Part shown: in pieces, positions 1 to 6,489 of the stretch
Layout of the letters: the number at the start of each line of letters is the position of its first letter
Position numbering within the stretch: the first letter of the stretch is position 1
NCBI GenBank assembly: GCA_020047875.1
Contig: JAIFNE010000175.1
Span: forward strand, 1-6,489
Reading direction: 5' to 3'
Length of the DNA: 6,489 bases
Source: Hydrogenophaga sp.
Lineage (GTDB): Bacteria; Pseudomonadota; Gammaproteobacteria; Burkholderiales; Burkholderiaceae_C
The notes under the pieces: model-generated
Seen by the model: the letters and a program-made list of their open reading frames with translations, nothing else
Databases searched by the model: none
Told to the model about the DNA's origin: nothing
Translations under genes and position numbers: made by a program

Positions 1-266
1 TCGTCGGAGAACGTGCCTTCGAGCACCAGAATTTCTTCACCGCCGCCGTGCAGGTGCCGTTCGAACCGCGAGCCGGGGGCGTAGCGCACGAGGCTGGTGG
101 CGCGCGCCACCTCGCCGCCCACGCGGTCGAGCATGCGGCGCTCGACACCGGGCAACGGCGATGACACCCAGGGCAAGGCGTCGGCCAACAAGGCCACGCG
201 CTGATCGAAGTCGCTGTGCAGGGCCTGCGCGGCATCTGGCTGGCGGGTGGTGGTGAGGTTGCTCAT
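1..266 (-). CDS. ChrR-type cupin-domain protein, N-terminal part (runs off left edge)
   Basis: The first 88 codons of a gene are visible, starting at the ATG at 266; the 3' end lies outside the window. Residues 65-84 match cupin motif 1 exactly, G-X5-H-X-H-X3-E-X6-G, with G65, H71, H73, E77 and G84. The putative metal ligands are therefore present. The preceding stretch (LPWVSSPLPGVERRMLD, about 31-47) is typical of the ChrR cupin-like family. In the photosynthetic bacterium Rhodobacter, ChrR is a zinc anti-sigma factor whose C-terminal cupin takes part in the singlet-oxygen response. This protein begins directly with the cupin and has no room for an N-terminal anti-sigma domain, so it is a stand-alone version of unknown function. 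It follows the carrier-protein gene by 37 nt on the same strand and may be the last gene of the operon. No clear Shine-Dalgarno precedes the start, so the exact start is less certain than the family. Metal-binding enzyme or sensor are both possible. Confidence 0.8.
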   Translation of the reverse strand, partial: MSNLTTTRQPDAAQALHSDFDQRVALLADALPWVSSPLPGVERRMLDRVGGEVARATSLVRYAPGSRFERHLHGGGEEILVLEGTFSD

Positions 267-281
267 GCCCGATTGTGGCCA

Positions 282-295
282 GAACCGAGAACCGA
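282..295. repeat. Two tandem 7-bp repeats between the carrier protein and cupin genes
   Basis: The heptamer GAACCGA occurs twice in direct succession in the 37-bp gap before the cupin start. A ten-base match (ACCGAGAACC) recurs in the gap upstream of the lipoprotein gene, around 6236-6245. It is short enough to be chance but lies where a regulator of the cupin gene could bind. Confidence 0.35.
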
Positions 296-303
296 GCGGG
301 CTT

Positions 304-537
304 CTACGACAAGTAGCCGATCAGGCCCCTGAGGGTGAAGAGCTTGGGGTAGTCGCTCTCGGGAATGGCCCGGCCACTTCCCTGGCTCAGGCCGACGATG
401 AAGTTCAGGAAGTCCATTGAGTCCAGGTCCAGCGCATCGCGCAGATCGTCGATGTCGCCCACGGTGGACAGGTCGGCCTCCGGGGCAATGTCAGCCAGCA
501 CGCTGGCGGCAAGTTGTCGAATCTCAGTGGCGTTCAT
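304..537 (-). CDS. Small acyl carrier protein of the dehydrogenase operon
   Basis: This 77-residue protein has the acyl carrier protein fold signature. The sequence LDLDSMDFLNFIVGL (about 36-50) contains the DS(M/L)-type motif, with Ser40 as the predicted 4'-phosphopantetheine attachment site (codon at 420-418). An acidic helix-II context and the short length fit a free-standing carrier rather than a domain cut from a larger enzyme. It differs from housekeeping fatty-acid AcpP, which carries DSLD and is more acidic throughout. The start ATG at 537 has a GGGAG Shine-Dalgarno (547-551) nine bases upstream, and the gap to the E2 stop is 18 nt, so it is very probably co-transcribed with E2. Its job is inferred: it could accept an acyl group from the E2 lipoyl arm or from the synthetase, or deliver an acyl group to a partner outside the window. 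The family call is firm; the substrate and partner are unknown. Confidence 0.88.
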   Translation of the reverse strand: MNATEIRQLAASVLADIAPEADLSTVGDIDDLRDALDLDSMDFLNFIVGLSQGSGRAIPESDYPKLFTLRGLIGYLS

Positions 538-546
538 GGGCGGCTG

Positions 547-551
547 CTCCC
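547..551 (-). promoter_or_regulatory. Shine-Dalgarno of the acyl carrier protein gene
   Basis: GGGAG on the minus strand lies nine bases before the ATG at 537, in the short gap after the E2 stop. It gives the carrier protein its own ribosome entry site within the operon. Confidence 0.6.
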
Positions 552-555
552 GATA

Positions 556-1779
556 TCAAAGCCCGTGTGGCGATTGCAGGACCTGCTGCAGGGTGGCCAG
601 CAGTTGCCCGCCGAGATGGCCGTCGCTGGCGCGGTGATCGGCCGCCAGCGTGGCTGTGACCAATGTGCGCACCGTCACCTGGCCCTCGACCACCCAGGGG
701 CGCTGAACCGGGCGGCCCAGGCCAATGATGGCCACCTGTGGCGGGTAGATCACCCCGAACACGCTCTCGGCGCCGCGGTCACCCAGGCTGGTCACGGTGA
801 TGGTTGGATCGGTCAGCTCCGAGCTGCGCAGGCGGCCGCTGCGCGCACGCTGCACCAGCTCGCGCAGCGCACCCATCAGCTCGGGTAGCGTTTTCTGGTC
901 GGCGTGGTGAATGGCGGGCGCTACCAGACCGCCGCCGCGCAAGGCGATCGCCCAGCCGACGTGCACGCCCTGCCCCGCCCGGAACACGCCGTTCTCGAAG
1001 AACCCGTTGAGTTGCGGCACCGCCCTGAGCGCAAGTGCCGTGGCCTTGAGCAGCAGCACCGCGCCCAGCAGACGCGCCTCGGGCGGCCGCTCCCGGTTCG
1101 TTGACTCCAGCCAGGCGGTGGCGGCTTGGAAGTCCAGCGTTTCGCTCAGGTAGTAGTGCGGGATTTCGCGCTTGGACCGGCTCATCGCCGCGGCGATCGC
1201 CTGGCGCATTGATGCTGCGTCAAAACCGCTGCTGCGCGCCGTGGACCCTGCGCGACCGGCTGATCGCGTGTGCTCTGTGACATGTGCCGCGGAGCCGGCC
1301 TGCTCCACGTCGGCGATGGTCACGGCCCCTTGAGGACCCGTGCCCGGCACCAAAGCGAGGTCCAGGCCCAGCGTCTGCGCGCGCCGTCGGGCGGCCGGGC
1401 TCGCCAGCAGGCGTGCCCCAGCGGGCGCCACGGCGATCGGTGCCTTGGCGGCTGGCGCAGGCGCGGACGGCGTGGGCGCGGGCAGGCCTGCGGCCACAAC
1501 GATTTTCGGCACCAGAGGCGCTGAAGCCTTGGACTCGGATGCTGCGTCCAGCGTATGCACCTGCGCCAGTACCGCACCCACCGGCAGTTCTTCGCCCAGA
1601 GCAGCGAGCTGGTCGATCACGCCATCGAAAAAGATCTCCACATCGATGGCGCCCTTGTGCGTTTCAACCACCGCGACCACGTCACCCGGCTTGACCCGCT
1701 CGCCGGGCTTGACCAGCCACTCGACCACCTTGCCGGTTTCCATGTCGGCCCCGAGCGAGGGCATGAGAAATTCGGCCAT
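556..1779 (-). CDS. 2-oxo acid dehydrogenase E2, dihydrolipoyl acyltransferase
   Basis: A 407-residue E2 with the standard three-part layout. Residues 1-77 form one lipoyl domain with Lys42 in ETHKGAIDVE as the predicted lipoylation site. An Ala/Pro-rich linker (about 80-120) follows. A peripheral-subunit-binding domain (about 122-160, with SPAARRRA and GTGPQGAVTIADV) would dock E1 and/or E3. The catalytic domain (about 185-407) carries DHRASDG with His382 and Asp386, the conserved acyl-transfer pair, and VTSLG (329-333), whose Ser331 is the likely oxyanion-stabilising residue. The protein should transfer an acyl group from its lipoyl arm to CoA in a cytoplasmic multienzyme core. SLGDRG...VFGVIYPPQVAI resembles the acetoin/branched-chain-type E2 branch more than the long E. 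coli pyruvate E2, which has three lipoyl domains. It starts 6 nt after the E1 beta stop. An AAGGG directly abuts the ATG, too close to act well, so translational coupling to E1 beta is likely. Pyruvate, acetoin or another 2-oxo acid cannot be decided from the sequence. Confidence 0.93.
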   Translation of the reverse strand: MAEFLMPSLGADMETGKVVEWLVKPGERVKPGDVVAVVETHKGAIDVEIFFDGVIDQLAALGEELPVGAVLAQVHTLDAASESKASAPLVPKIVVAAGLPAPTPSAPAPAAKAPIAVAPAGARLLASPAARRRAQTLGLDLALVPGTGPQGAVTIADVEQAGSAAHVTEHTRSAGRAGSTARSSGFDAASMRQAIAAAMSRSKREIPHYYLSETLDFQAATAWLESTNRERPPEARLLGAVLLLKATALALRAVPQLNGFFENGVFRAGQGVHVGWAIALRGGGLVAPAIHHADQKTLPELMGALRELVQRARSGRLRSSELTDPTITVTSLGDRGAESVFGVIYPPQVAIIGLGRPVQRPWVVEGQVTVRTLVTATLAADHRASDGHLGGQLLATLQQVLQSPHGL

Positions 1780-1785
1780 CCCTTG

Positions 1786-2778
1786 CTACCGGGGCTTCAT
1801 CAGGTCACGCACCGCGGCCACGATGTCGGCCACCTGCGGCAGGCAGGCTTCCTCCATGTGTGCCGCATACGGCACGGGCACCTCGCGGGCGCAGACCCGC
1901 CGCACCGGGGCATCCAGTTCATAGAGCGCCTGCTCGGCCAGCCGCGCAGCGATCTCGGCAGAAATCGAGCCGCTCTTCCAGCCCTCGTCCACGATCACGC
2001 AGCGGTGGGTGCGGCTCACCGACGCGATCACGCAGGCCATATCGAGCGGGCGCAGCACGCGAAGGTCAATCACCTCGGCGCTGACGCCTTCCTGCTGCAG
2101 CGTCTCGGCCGCCGCCTGGCACTTGGGCAGGCTGTTGCCGTAAGTCACCAGGCTCACGTCGGTGCCCGCGCGGCGCACCTGGGCGTGCGCAATGTCGACG
2201 GCGGTGATGGCGCTGTCCAGCTCGCCTTCCATGTTGTAGAGCACCACATGCTCAAAAATCAGCACCGGGTTGGGGTCGGCCAGCGCCGCGGCCAGCATGT
2301 GACGCGCGTCATCCACCGTGGCGGGCACCAGCACCTTGAGCCCGGGGATGTGTGCATACCAACCCTCCAGGCTGTGGGAATGCTGGGCCGCCAGCTGCCG
2401 CCCGGCGCCGGTGGCCATGCGGATCACCAGCGGCACTGCAAACTGCCCGCCCGACATGTGTGAAAGCGTGGCCGCGTTGTTCATGATCTGGTCCAGCGCC
2501 AGCAGGCTGAAGTTGCAGGTCATGATCTCCACGATGGGACGCAGCCCGGCCAGCGCAGCGCCCACGCCGGCACCCACAAAGCCCACCTCGGCCAGCGGCG
2601 TGTCTACGATCCGCGCGGGGCCAAACTCTTCCAGCAGGCCTTTGGTCACCGCATAGCAGCCGCCGTACTTGCCCACGTCCTCACCCATCACGAAGCAGCG
2701 GGAATCGGCCTGCAGTGCGTCGCGGATCGCCTGCTTGCAGGCTTCGCGGTAGGTCATGCGGATCGGTGCGGCGCTCAT
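1786..2778 (-). CDS. pdhB: 2-oxo acid dehydrogenase E1 component, beta subunit
   Basis: A 330-residue transketolase-like E1 beta subunit, normal in length for the family. It pairs with E1 alpha to form the thiamine-diphosphate site that decarboxylates the 2-oxo acid and reductively acylates the E2 lipoyl group. Visible motifs are MGEDVGKYGG (31-40), DTPLAEVGF (59-67) with Glu64 at the position of the glutamate that activates the cofactor aminopyrimidine, MTCNF (86-90), AAQHSHSLEGWY (130-141) with the conserved active-site His133, and IPGLKVLVPAT (144-154). The C-terminal domain (about 205-330) includes the conserved IDLRVLRPLD (237-246). The start at 2778 is chosen because a strong AGGAGG sits seven bases upstream and the ATG overlaps the E1 alpha stop as ATGA. 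The same frame is open further upstream to 2949, but that extension is low-complexity and lies inside E1 alpha. The pdh symbol reflects similarity to pyruvate enzymes; an acetoin dehydrogenase (AcoB) role is not excluded. Confidence 0.94.
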   Translation of the reverse strand: MSAAPIRMTYREACKQAIRDALQADSRCFVMGEDVGKYGGCYAVTKGLLEEFGPARIVDTPLAEVGFVGAGVGAALAGLRPIVEIMTCNFSLLALDQIMNNAATLSHMSGGQFAVPLVIRMATGAGRQLAAQHSHSLEGWYAHIPGLKVLVPATVDDARHMLAAALADPNPVLIFEHVVLYNMEGELDSAITAVDIAHAQVRRAGTDVSLVTYGNSLPKCQAAAETLQQEGVSAEVIDLRVLRPLDMACVIASVSRTHRCVIVDEGWKSGSISAEIAARLAEQALYELDAPVRRVCAREVPVPYAAHMEEACLPQVADIVAAVRDLMKPR

Positions 2779-3772
2779 GGCTGAGCCTCCTGCACCACGG
2801 CATCCATGATCACAAAGCGTTCCAGCTCCTCCACCCGTTCCAGCATGCCGGCCTCGGCAAAGGCCACCGCAGCGTCGATCTCGGCCTCGATCGCCACATC
2901 GATCGCCACCAACTCGGCTTCGCTGATCTGGTGGTTGACCGTCATCCAACTGCGCAGACGGTTGATGGGGTCGTGCTGCTTCCAGCCCTCGATCTCCTCG
3001 CGGGAGCGGTAAGCCTGGGTGTCAAACATCGAGTGCGCGCGAAAGCGGTAGGTGCGGCATTCCAGGAAATACGGACCGAGCCCGGCGCGCACATGTTCCA
3101 CCGCGCGGCGCGCGGCCGCCGCCATCTGCACCGGGTCCATCGCATCAACCTGGGCCGAAGCCATGCGGTAGGCGTCTGCCTTGCGGACCACGTCGGGTTG
3201 CGACTCCGAATCGGCCAGCGGCACCCCCATGGCGTAGAGGTTGTTTTCGCAGACGAACAGCACCGGCAGCTGCCAGATCGCGGCCAGGTTCATGCTTTCA
3301 TGGAATGCACCTTCGGTCACCGCGCCCTCGCCGAAAAAGCAGGCCGTCACCGCGCCCGGTCGCAGCTGTTTGTCGGCCAGGGCAATGCCCACCGCCAGCG
3401 GCAGGCCTCCGCCAACGATGGCGTTGCCGCCGTAGAAGCGCTGCTCGCGGCTGAACAGGTGCATGGAGCCGCCGCGCCCCCGGCAACAGCCCTCCACCTT
3501 GCCCAGCATCTCGGCCATGAGCGGCGCCATGGGCAGCCCGCGCGCCAGCGCATGGCCGTGTTCCCGGTAGGTGGCCAGCACCGCGTCGCGTGGCTCCAGC
3601 GCGGCCATCACGCCCACGGCCACCGCTTCTTCTCCGTCGTACAGGTGCAAAAAGCCCCTTATCTTCTGCGCCTGGTAGAGCTCGACGCACTTGGCCTCAA
3701 AGCGCCGGATGCGCAGCATCTCGCGGTAAGCATGGTGCAGATGCGCGCGGTCGAGGCGGAGCTTCTCCAGGC

Positions 3773-3776
<4 letters not shown>
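2775..3776 (-). CDS. pdhA: 2-oxo acid dehydrogenase E1 component, alpha subunit
   Basis: A 333-residue thiamine-diphosphate-binding E1 alpha subunit of the heterotetrameric (alpha2beta2) type. Motifs include YREHGHALARG (70-80, active-site histidine loop), RGRGGSMHLF (99-108), and the cofactor motif at 149-179, where GEG is followed 26 residues later by NN (ENN, 177-179). The loop RAHSMFDTQAYRSREEIEGW and the DPI after it match pyruvate-type E1 alpha, in which HSM.D...YR..EEI is characteristic. The usual GDG is GEG here; the Glu would have to ligand magnesium in place of Asp. Human branched-chain E1 alpha also has GEG, so this is a known variation rather than an obvious inactivation. Its start overlaps the synthetase stop as ATGA and has no good Shine-Dalgarno, only an A-rich run, so translation is probably coupled to the upstream gene. 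The substrate is probably pyruvate; acetoin or another small 2-oxo compound is possible. Confidence 0.94.
2786..2791 (-). promoter_or_regulatory. Strong Shine-Dalgarno that fixes the E1 beta start
   Basis: A perfect AGGAGG lies seven bases upstream of the ATG at 2778, inside the last codons of E1 alpha. It decides the 330-residue start over the longer open frame beginning at 2949. It is the strongest ribosome-binding site inside the operon. Confidence 0.8.
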
Positions 3777-5536
<1,760 letters not shown>

Positions 5537-5543
5537 CTGCGTT

Positions 5544-5548
5544 TCCTT
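5544..5548 (-). promoter_or_regulatory. Shine-Dalgarno of the acetyl-CoA synthetase gene
   Basis: AAGGA on the minus strand lies seven bases before the ATG at 5536. It supports that start and marks the beginning of the operon's translated region. Confidence 0.7.
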
Positions 5549-5647
5549 GGCTCAGGTCTGGGGTGGCCCAGCCGCTGCGCGCCGACGCGTTCACGGCATC
5601 ACGCTCAGTGCAGGCAAAACCCCCGGTGTCGCGCAATGAGCGTCCCA

Positions 5648-5661
5648 TCGCGCTCGCGCGA
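5648..5661. repeat. GC-rich inverted repeat downstream of the lipoprotein gene
   Basis: The arms TCGCGC and GCGCGA are perfect complements separated by two bases, beginning 15 nt after the lipoprotein stop. With a sterically allowed loop of four, the stem is five base pairs. No T-run follows on the minus strand, so it is not a standard intrinsic terminator. It could be a protein-binding palindrome or chance in GC-rich DNA. Confidence 0.35.
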
Positions 5662-5675
5662 CTGTGCGGAGGTCC

Positions 5676-6152
5676 CTACTGCGTACTGCCGATGTGCATG
5701 CGGTAAGAGGCACCGTTGGAGAAAGTGCAGTTCCCTGCACCCTGGTACGGCGTGTTCATCTGATATTCGCAGGACATGTACATCCCCCGGGGGCTGTAGG
5801 CGCTGGCCACGCCGCGGCGTTCTTCATTGGAAACACGCGTCGCCTCACCGGTCAGCACCTCGCCCATGAAAGACACACTGAAAACCCCCTTGCCCGTCAT
5901 GAGGTTGGTCACGCTACCCGAGATGACGCCAATCCTCGCTGCCTCTTCGTTGGCCGGATACAGGCGCACCGGCAGACTCGCAGGTGTTGCGGTTCGCGGC
6001 ATGGCTGCCGGCCCAGGCGCCGGACCCAGCGGAGGCAAAGGGTAGTGCTGGTAGATGACGCTGCCGTCCGCAGCGCGCTCGGGAACCACATAACAGGCAC
6101 TGAGCAGCGCGGCCAACAGCATCACGACAGACAGTCGAAAGCCAGGGTGCAT
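5676..6152 (-). CDS. Small predicted lipoprotein of unknown function
   Basis: This 158-residue protein begins MHPGFRLSVVMLLAALLSAC, a lipoprotein signal peptide with a short basic n-region, a hydrophobic core (about 7-17) and the lipobox LSAC ending at Cys20. After processing, Cys20 would be lipidated and followed by Tyr, with no Asp at +2 to signal inner-membrane retention, so outer-membrane sorting is expected. A Pro-rich spacer (about 38-60, PLPPLGPAPGP) leads into a small domain with ISGSVTNLMTGKGVFSVSF (about 77-95). The C-terminus has two Cys (CEYQM and GNCTF) and a GAGNC...NGASYRM pattern seen in many uncharacterised proteobacterial lipoproteins. The start at 6152 is preferred over the in-frame ATG at 6185 because AGAGGAG lies six bases before it and because it puts the signal peptide at the N-terminus. 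The gene sits alone between its neighbours, and nothing links it to the dehydrogenase operon. Confidence 0.85.
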   Translation of the reverse strand: MHPGFRLSVVMLLAALLSACYVVPERAADGSVIYQHYPLPPLGPAPGPAAMPRTATPASLPVRLYPANEEAARIGVISGSVTNLMTGKGVFSVSFMGEVLTGEATRVSNEERRGVASAYSPRGMYMSCEYQMNTPYQGAGNCTFSNGASYRMHIGSTQ

Positions 6153-6158
6153 GAAGGT

Positions 6159-6165
6159 CTCCTCT
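6159..6165 (-). promoter_or_regulatory. Shine-Dalgarno that fixes the lipoprotein start
   Basis: AGAGGAG on the minus strand lies six bases before the ATG at 6152. The alternative ATG at 6185 would add eleven polar residues ahead of the signal peptide and has no comparable site. Confidence 0.75.
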
Positions 6166-6212
6166 TTGATGTGGGCCGATGACAAAAATCCAAGTTACCG
6201 CGGGTGAGCGCA

Positions 6213-6228
6213 ATGCCCAGCGGGGCAT
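6213..6228. repeat. Perfect hairpin between the right-edge gene and the lipoprotein gene
   Basis: The arms ATGCCC and GGGCAT are exact complements around a four-base loop. No T-run follows on either strand, so it is at best a weak terminator for the upstream gene or a regulatory hairpin in the lipoprotein leader. Confidence 0.4.
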
Positions 6229-6353
6229 ACGGGCAACCGAGAACCAATCGTCGGCTCTGGCGCTACTCGGCCCGTTGAGTCTGCTCAAGACGGTGCTTGA
6301 TCTGGCGCTGCGCCAGCCCGCCGAACCAGGCGCCCAGGGGCAATCCGCGCCAG

Positions 6354-6489
6354 TCAGCGCCTGGCGGCTGATAGCGTCAACAAGGCATGGGCGATCGCCG
6401 GCACCATGCTGACCGCGTTGCTGGGGTGGGCGATGCAATCGGTACTCCAGACCTCGTCCACGCCAGCGGCCTTCACCAAGGCCAGCGCG
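6354..6489 (-). CDS. C-terminal fragment of a PRPP-synthetase-like (ribose-phosphate pyrophosphokinase family) protein
   Basis: The last 44 codons and TGA stop (6356-6354) of a gene that enters from the right edge. The fragment contains AAGVDEVWSTDCIAHPSNAV (residues 7-26 of the visible part). This matches in layout the end of the PRPP synthetase fold: a strand of the form (L/V)DEV..TD(T/C)I, followed by a segment leading into the final helix (here VPAIAHALL). PRPP synthetase makes phosphoribosyl pyrophosphate from ribose 5-phosphate and ATP. The TDCIAHPSNAV wording differs from the housekeeping enzyme's VTDTIP and suggests a divergent paralogue. The phosphate-binding and catalytic loops lie outside the window, so activity cannot be judged. 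It ends about 200 bp before the lipoprotein gene and is probably a separate transcription unit. Confidence 0.6.
   Translation of the reverse strand, partial: ALALVKAAGVDEVWSTDCIAHPSNAVSMVPAIAHALLTLSAARR

Larger units (their letters stand above)
5537..5675 (-). promoter_or_regulatory. Intergenic leader and probable promoter region of the operon
   Basis: This 139-bp gap separates the lipoprotein stop from the synthetase start and is the only sizeable non-coding space upstream of the operon. It contains a GC-rich inverted repeat (arms 5648-5653 and 5656-5661, with the arm sequence TCGCGC present once more at 5629-5634) and a 5-bp stem with a 4-nt loop at 5558-5571 just ahead of the Shine-Dalgarno. 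I could not find a convincing -35/-10 pair or a sigma-54 GG/GC pair at correct spacing. That a promoter lies here is inferred from gene layout only. Confidence 0.4.
6153..6353 (-). other. Non-coding gap upstream of the lipoprotein gene
   Basis: About 200 bp separate the stop of the right-edge gene from the lipoprotein start. It holds a perfect 6-bp hairpin at 6213-6228 and a short T-run at 6184-6188 (minus strand), and presumably the lipoprotein promoter, which I cannot place. A 37-codon stop-bounded frame (6376-6263, minus) reads like protein, with LPLGAWFGGLAQRQIKHRLE, but it has no ATG or GTG start and overlaps the end of the upstream gene. It could be a gene remnant or chance. Confidence 0.4.

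Noticed and set aside
267..303. Possible terminator between the carrier protein and cupin genes (GCCCG at 267-271 and CGGGC at 297-301)
   Set aside because: The arms are only five bases with a 25-base loop and no T-run follows, so it is not a credible intrinsic terminator.
2779..2949. N-terminal extension of E1 beta to an ATG at 2949
   Set aside because: The extra 57 residues are Gly/Arg/Cys-rich, overlap E1 alpha in another frame and match no E1 beta. The AGGAGG before the ATG at 2778 fixes the shorter start.
5575..5640. Sigma-54 or sigma-70 promoter ahead of the synthetase (TTTTGC and TTGCGC stretches)
   Set aside because: The GG and GC elements are not at sigma-54 spacing, and no -10-like hexamer lies 16-18 bases from the TTGCGC or TTGCCT stretches.
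6179..6412. A 77-codon plus-strand frame beginning 26 bp from the lipoprotein start, divergent from it
   Set aside because: It has no Shine-Dalgarno, overlaps the supported PRPP-synthetase-like C-terminus on the other strand and leaves almost no room for divergent promoters.
5914..6438. A 174-codon minus-strand frame covering the gap and half of the lipoprotein gene
   Set aside because: It is out of frame with both the PRPP-synthetase-like end and the lipoprotein, and its translation is rich in Arg, Pro, Trp and Ser with no domain.

Overview
The window looks like chromosomal DNA of a high-G+C proteobacterium, most likely a betaproteobacterium of the Burkholderiales (Comamonadaceae-like). This is an inference from G/C-ending codons, the style of the small lipoprotein and recognisable family variants; no rRNA or other taxonomic marker is present. 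All supported genes lie on the minus strand, so transcription runs from high to low coordinates. Nothing suggests a mobile element, CRISPR array, tRNA or rRNA.

Right edge (6489 to about 6153): the last 44 codons of a gene whose C-terminus resembles a PRPP-synthetase-like protein. About 200 bp of non-coding DNA follows, holding a small perfect hairpin. Then comes a well-supported 158-residue lipoprotein (6152-5676) with a strong Shine-Dalgarno and a lipobox.

Centre and left (5536 to 304): a tight operon. In order of transcription it encodes an AMP-forming acetyl-CoA synthetase, the alpha and beta subunits of a thiamine-diphosphate 2-oxo acid dehydrogenase E1, a lipoyl-bearing E2 acyltransferase, and a small acyl carrier protein. 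The first two junctions are ATGA overlaps, the third gap is 6 nt and the fourth 18 nt. After a further 37 nt comes the start of a ChrR-type single cupin protein that runs off the left edge. The 139-bp gap upstream of the synthetase is the likely promoter region, though I could not pick a convincing -35/-10 pair.

How the genes may work together: E1 would decarboxylate a 2-oxo acid (pyruvate is the simplest guess, acetoin an alternative) and transfer the acyl group to the E2 lipoyl arm. E2 would pass it to CoA or, unusually, to the dedicated carrier protein. The synthetase would feed the same acyl-CoA pool from the free acid. No E3 (dihydrolipoyl dehydrogenase) gene is visible. The most interesting feature is the carrier protein embedded in this operon. 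Secondary points are a Glu in place of Asp in the E1 alpha thiamine-diphosphate motif, an A8 slippery run exactly at the synthetase/E1 alpha junction, and a non-standard residue context around the lipoyl lysine.
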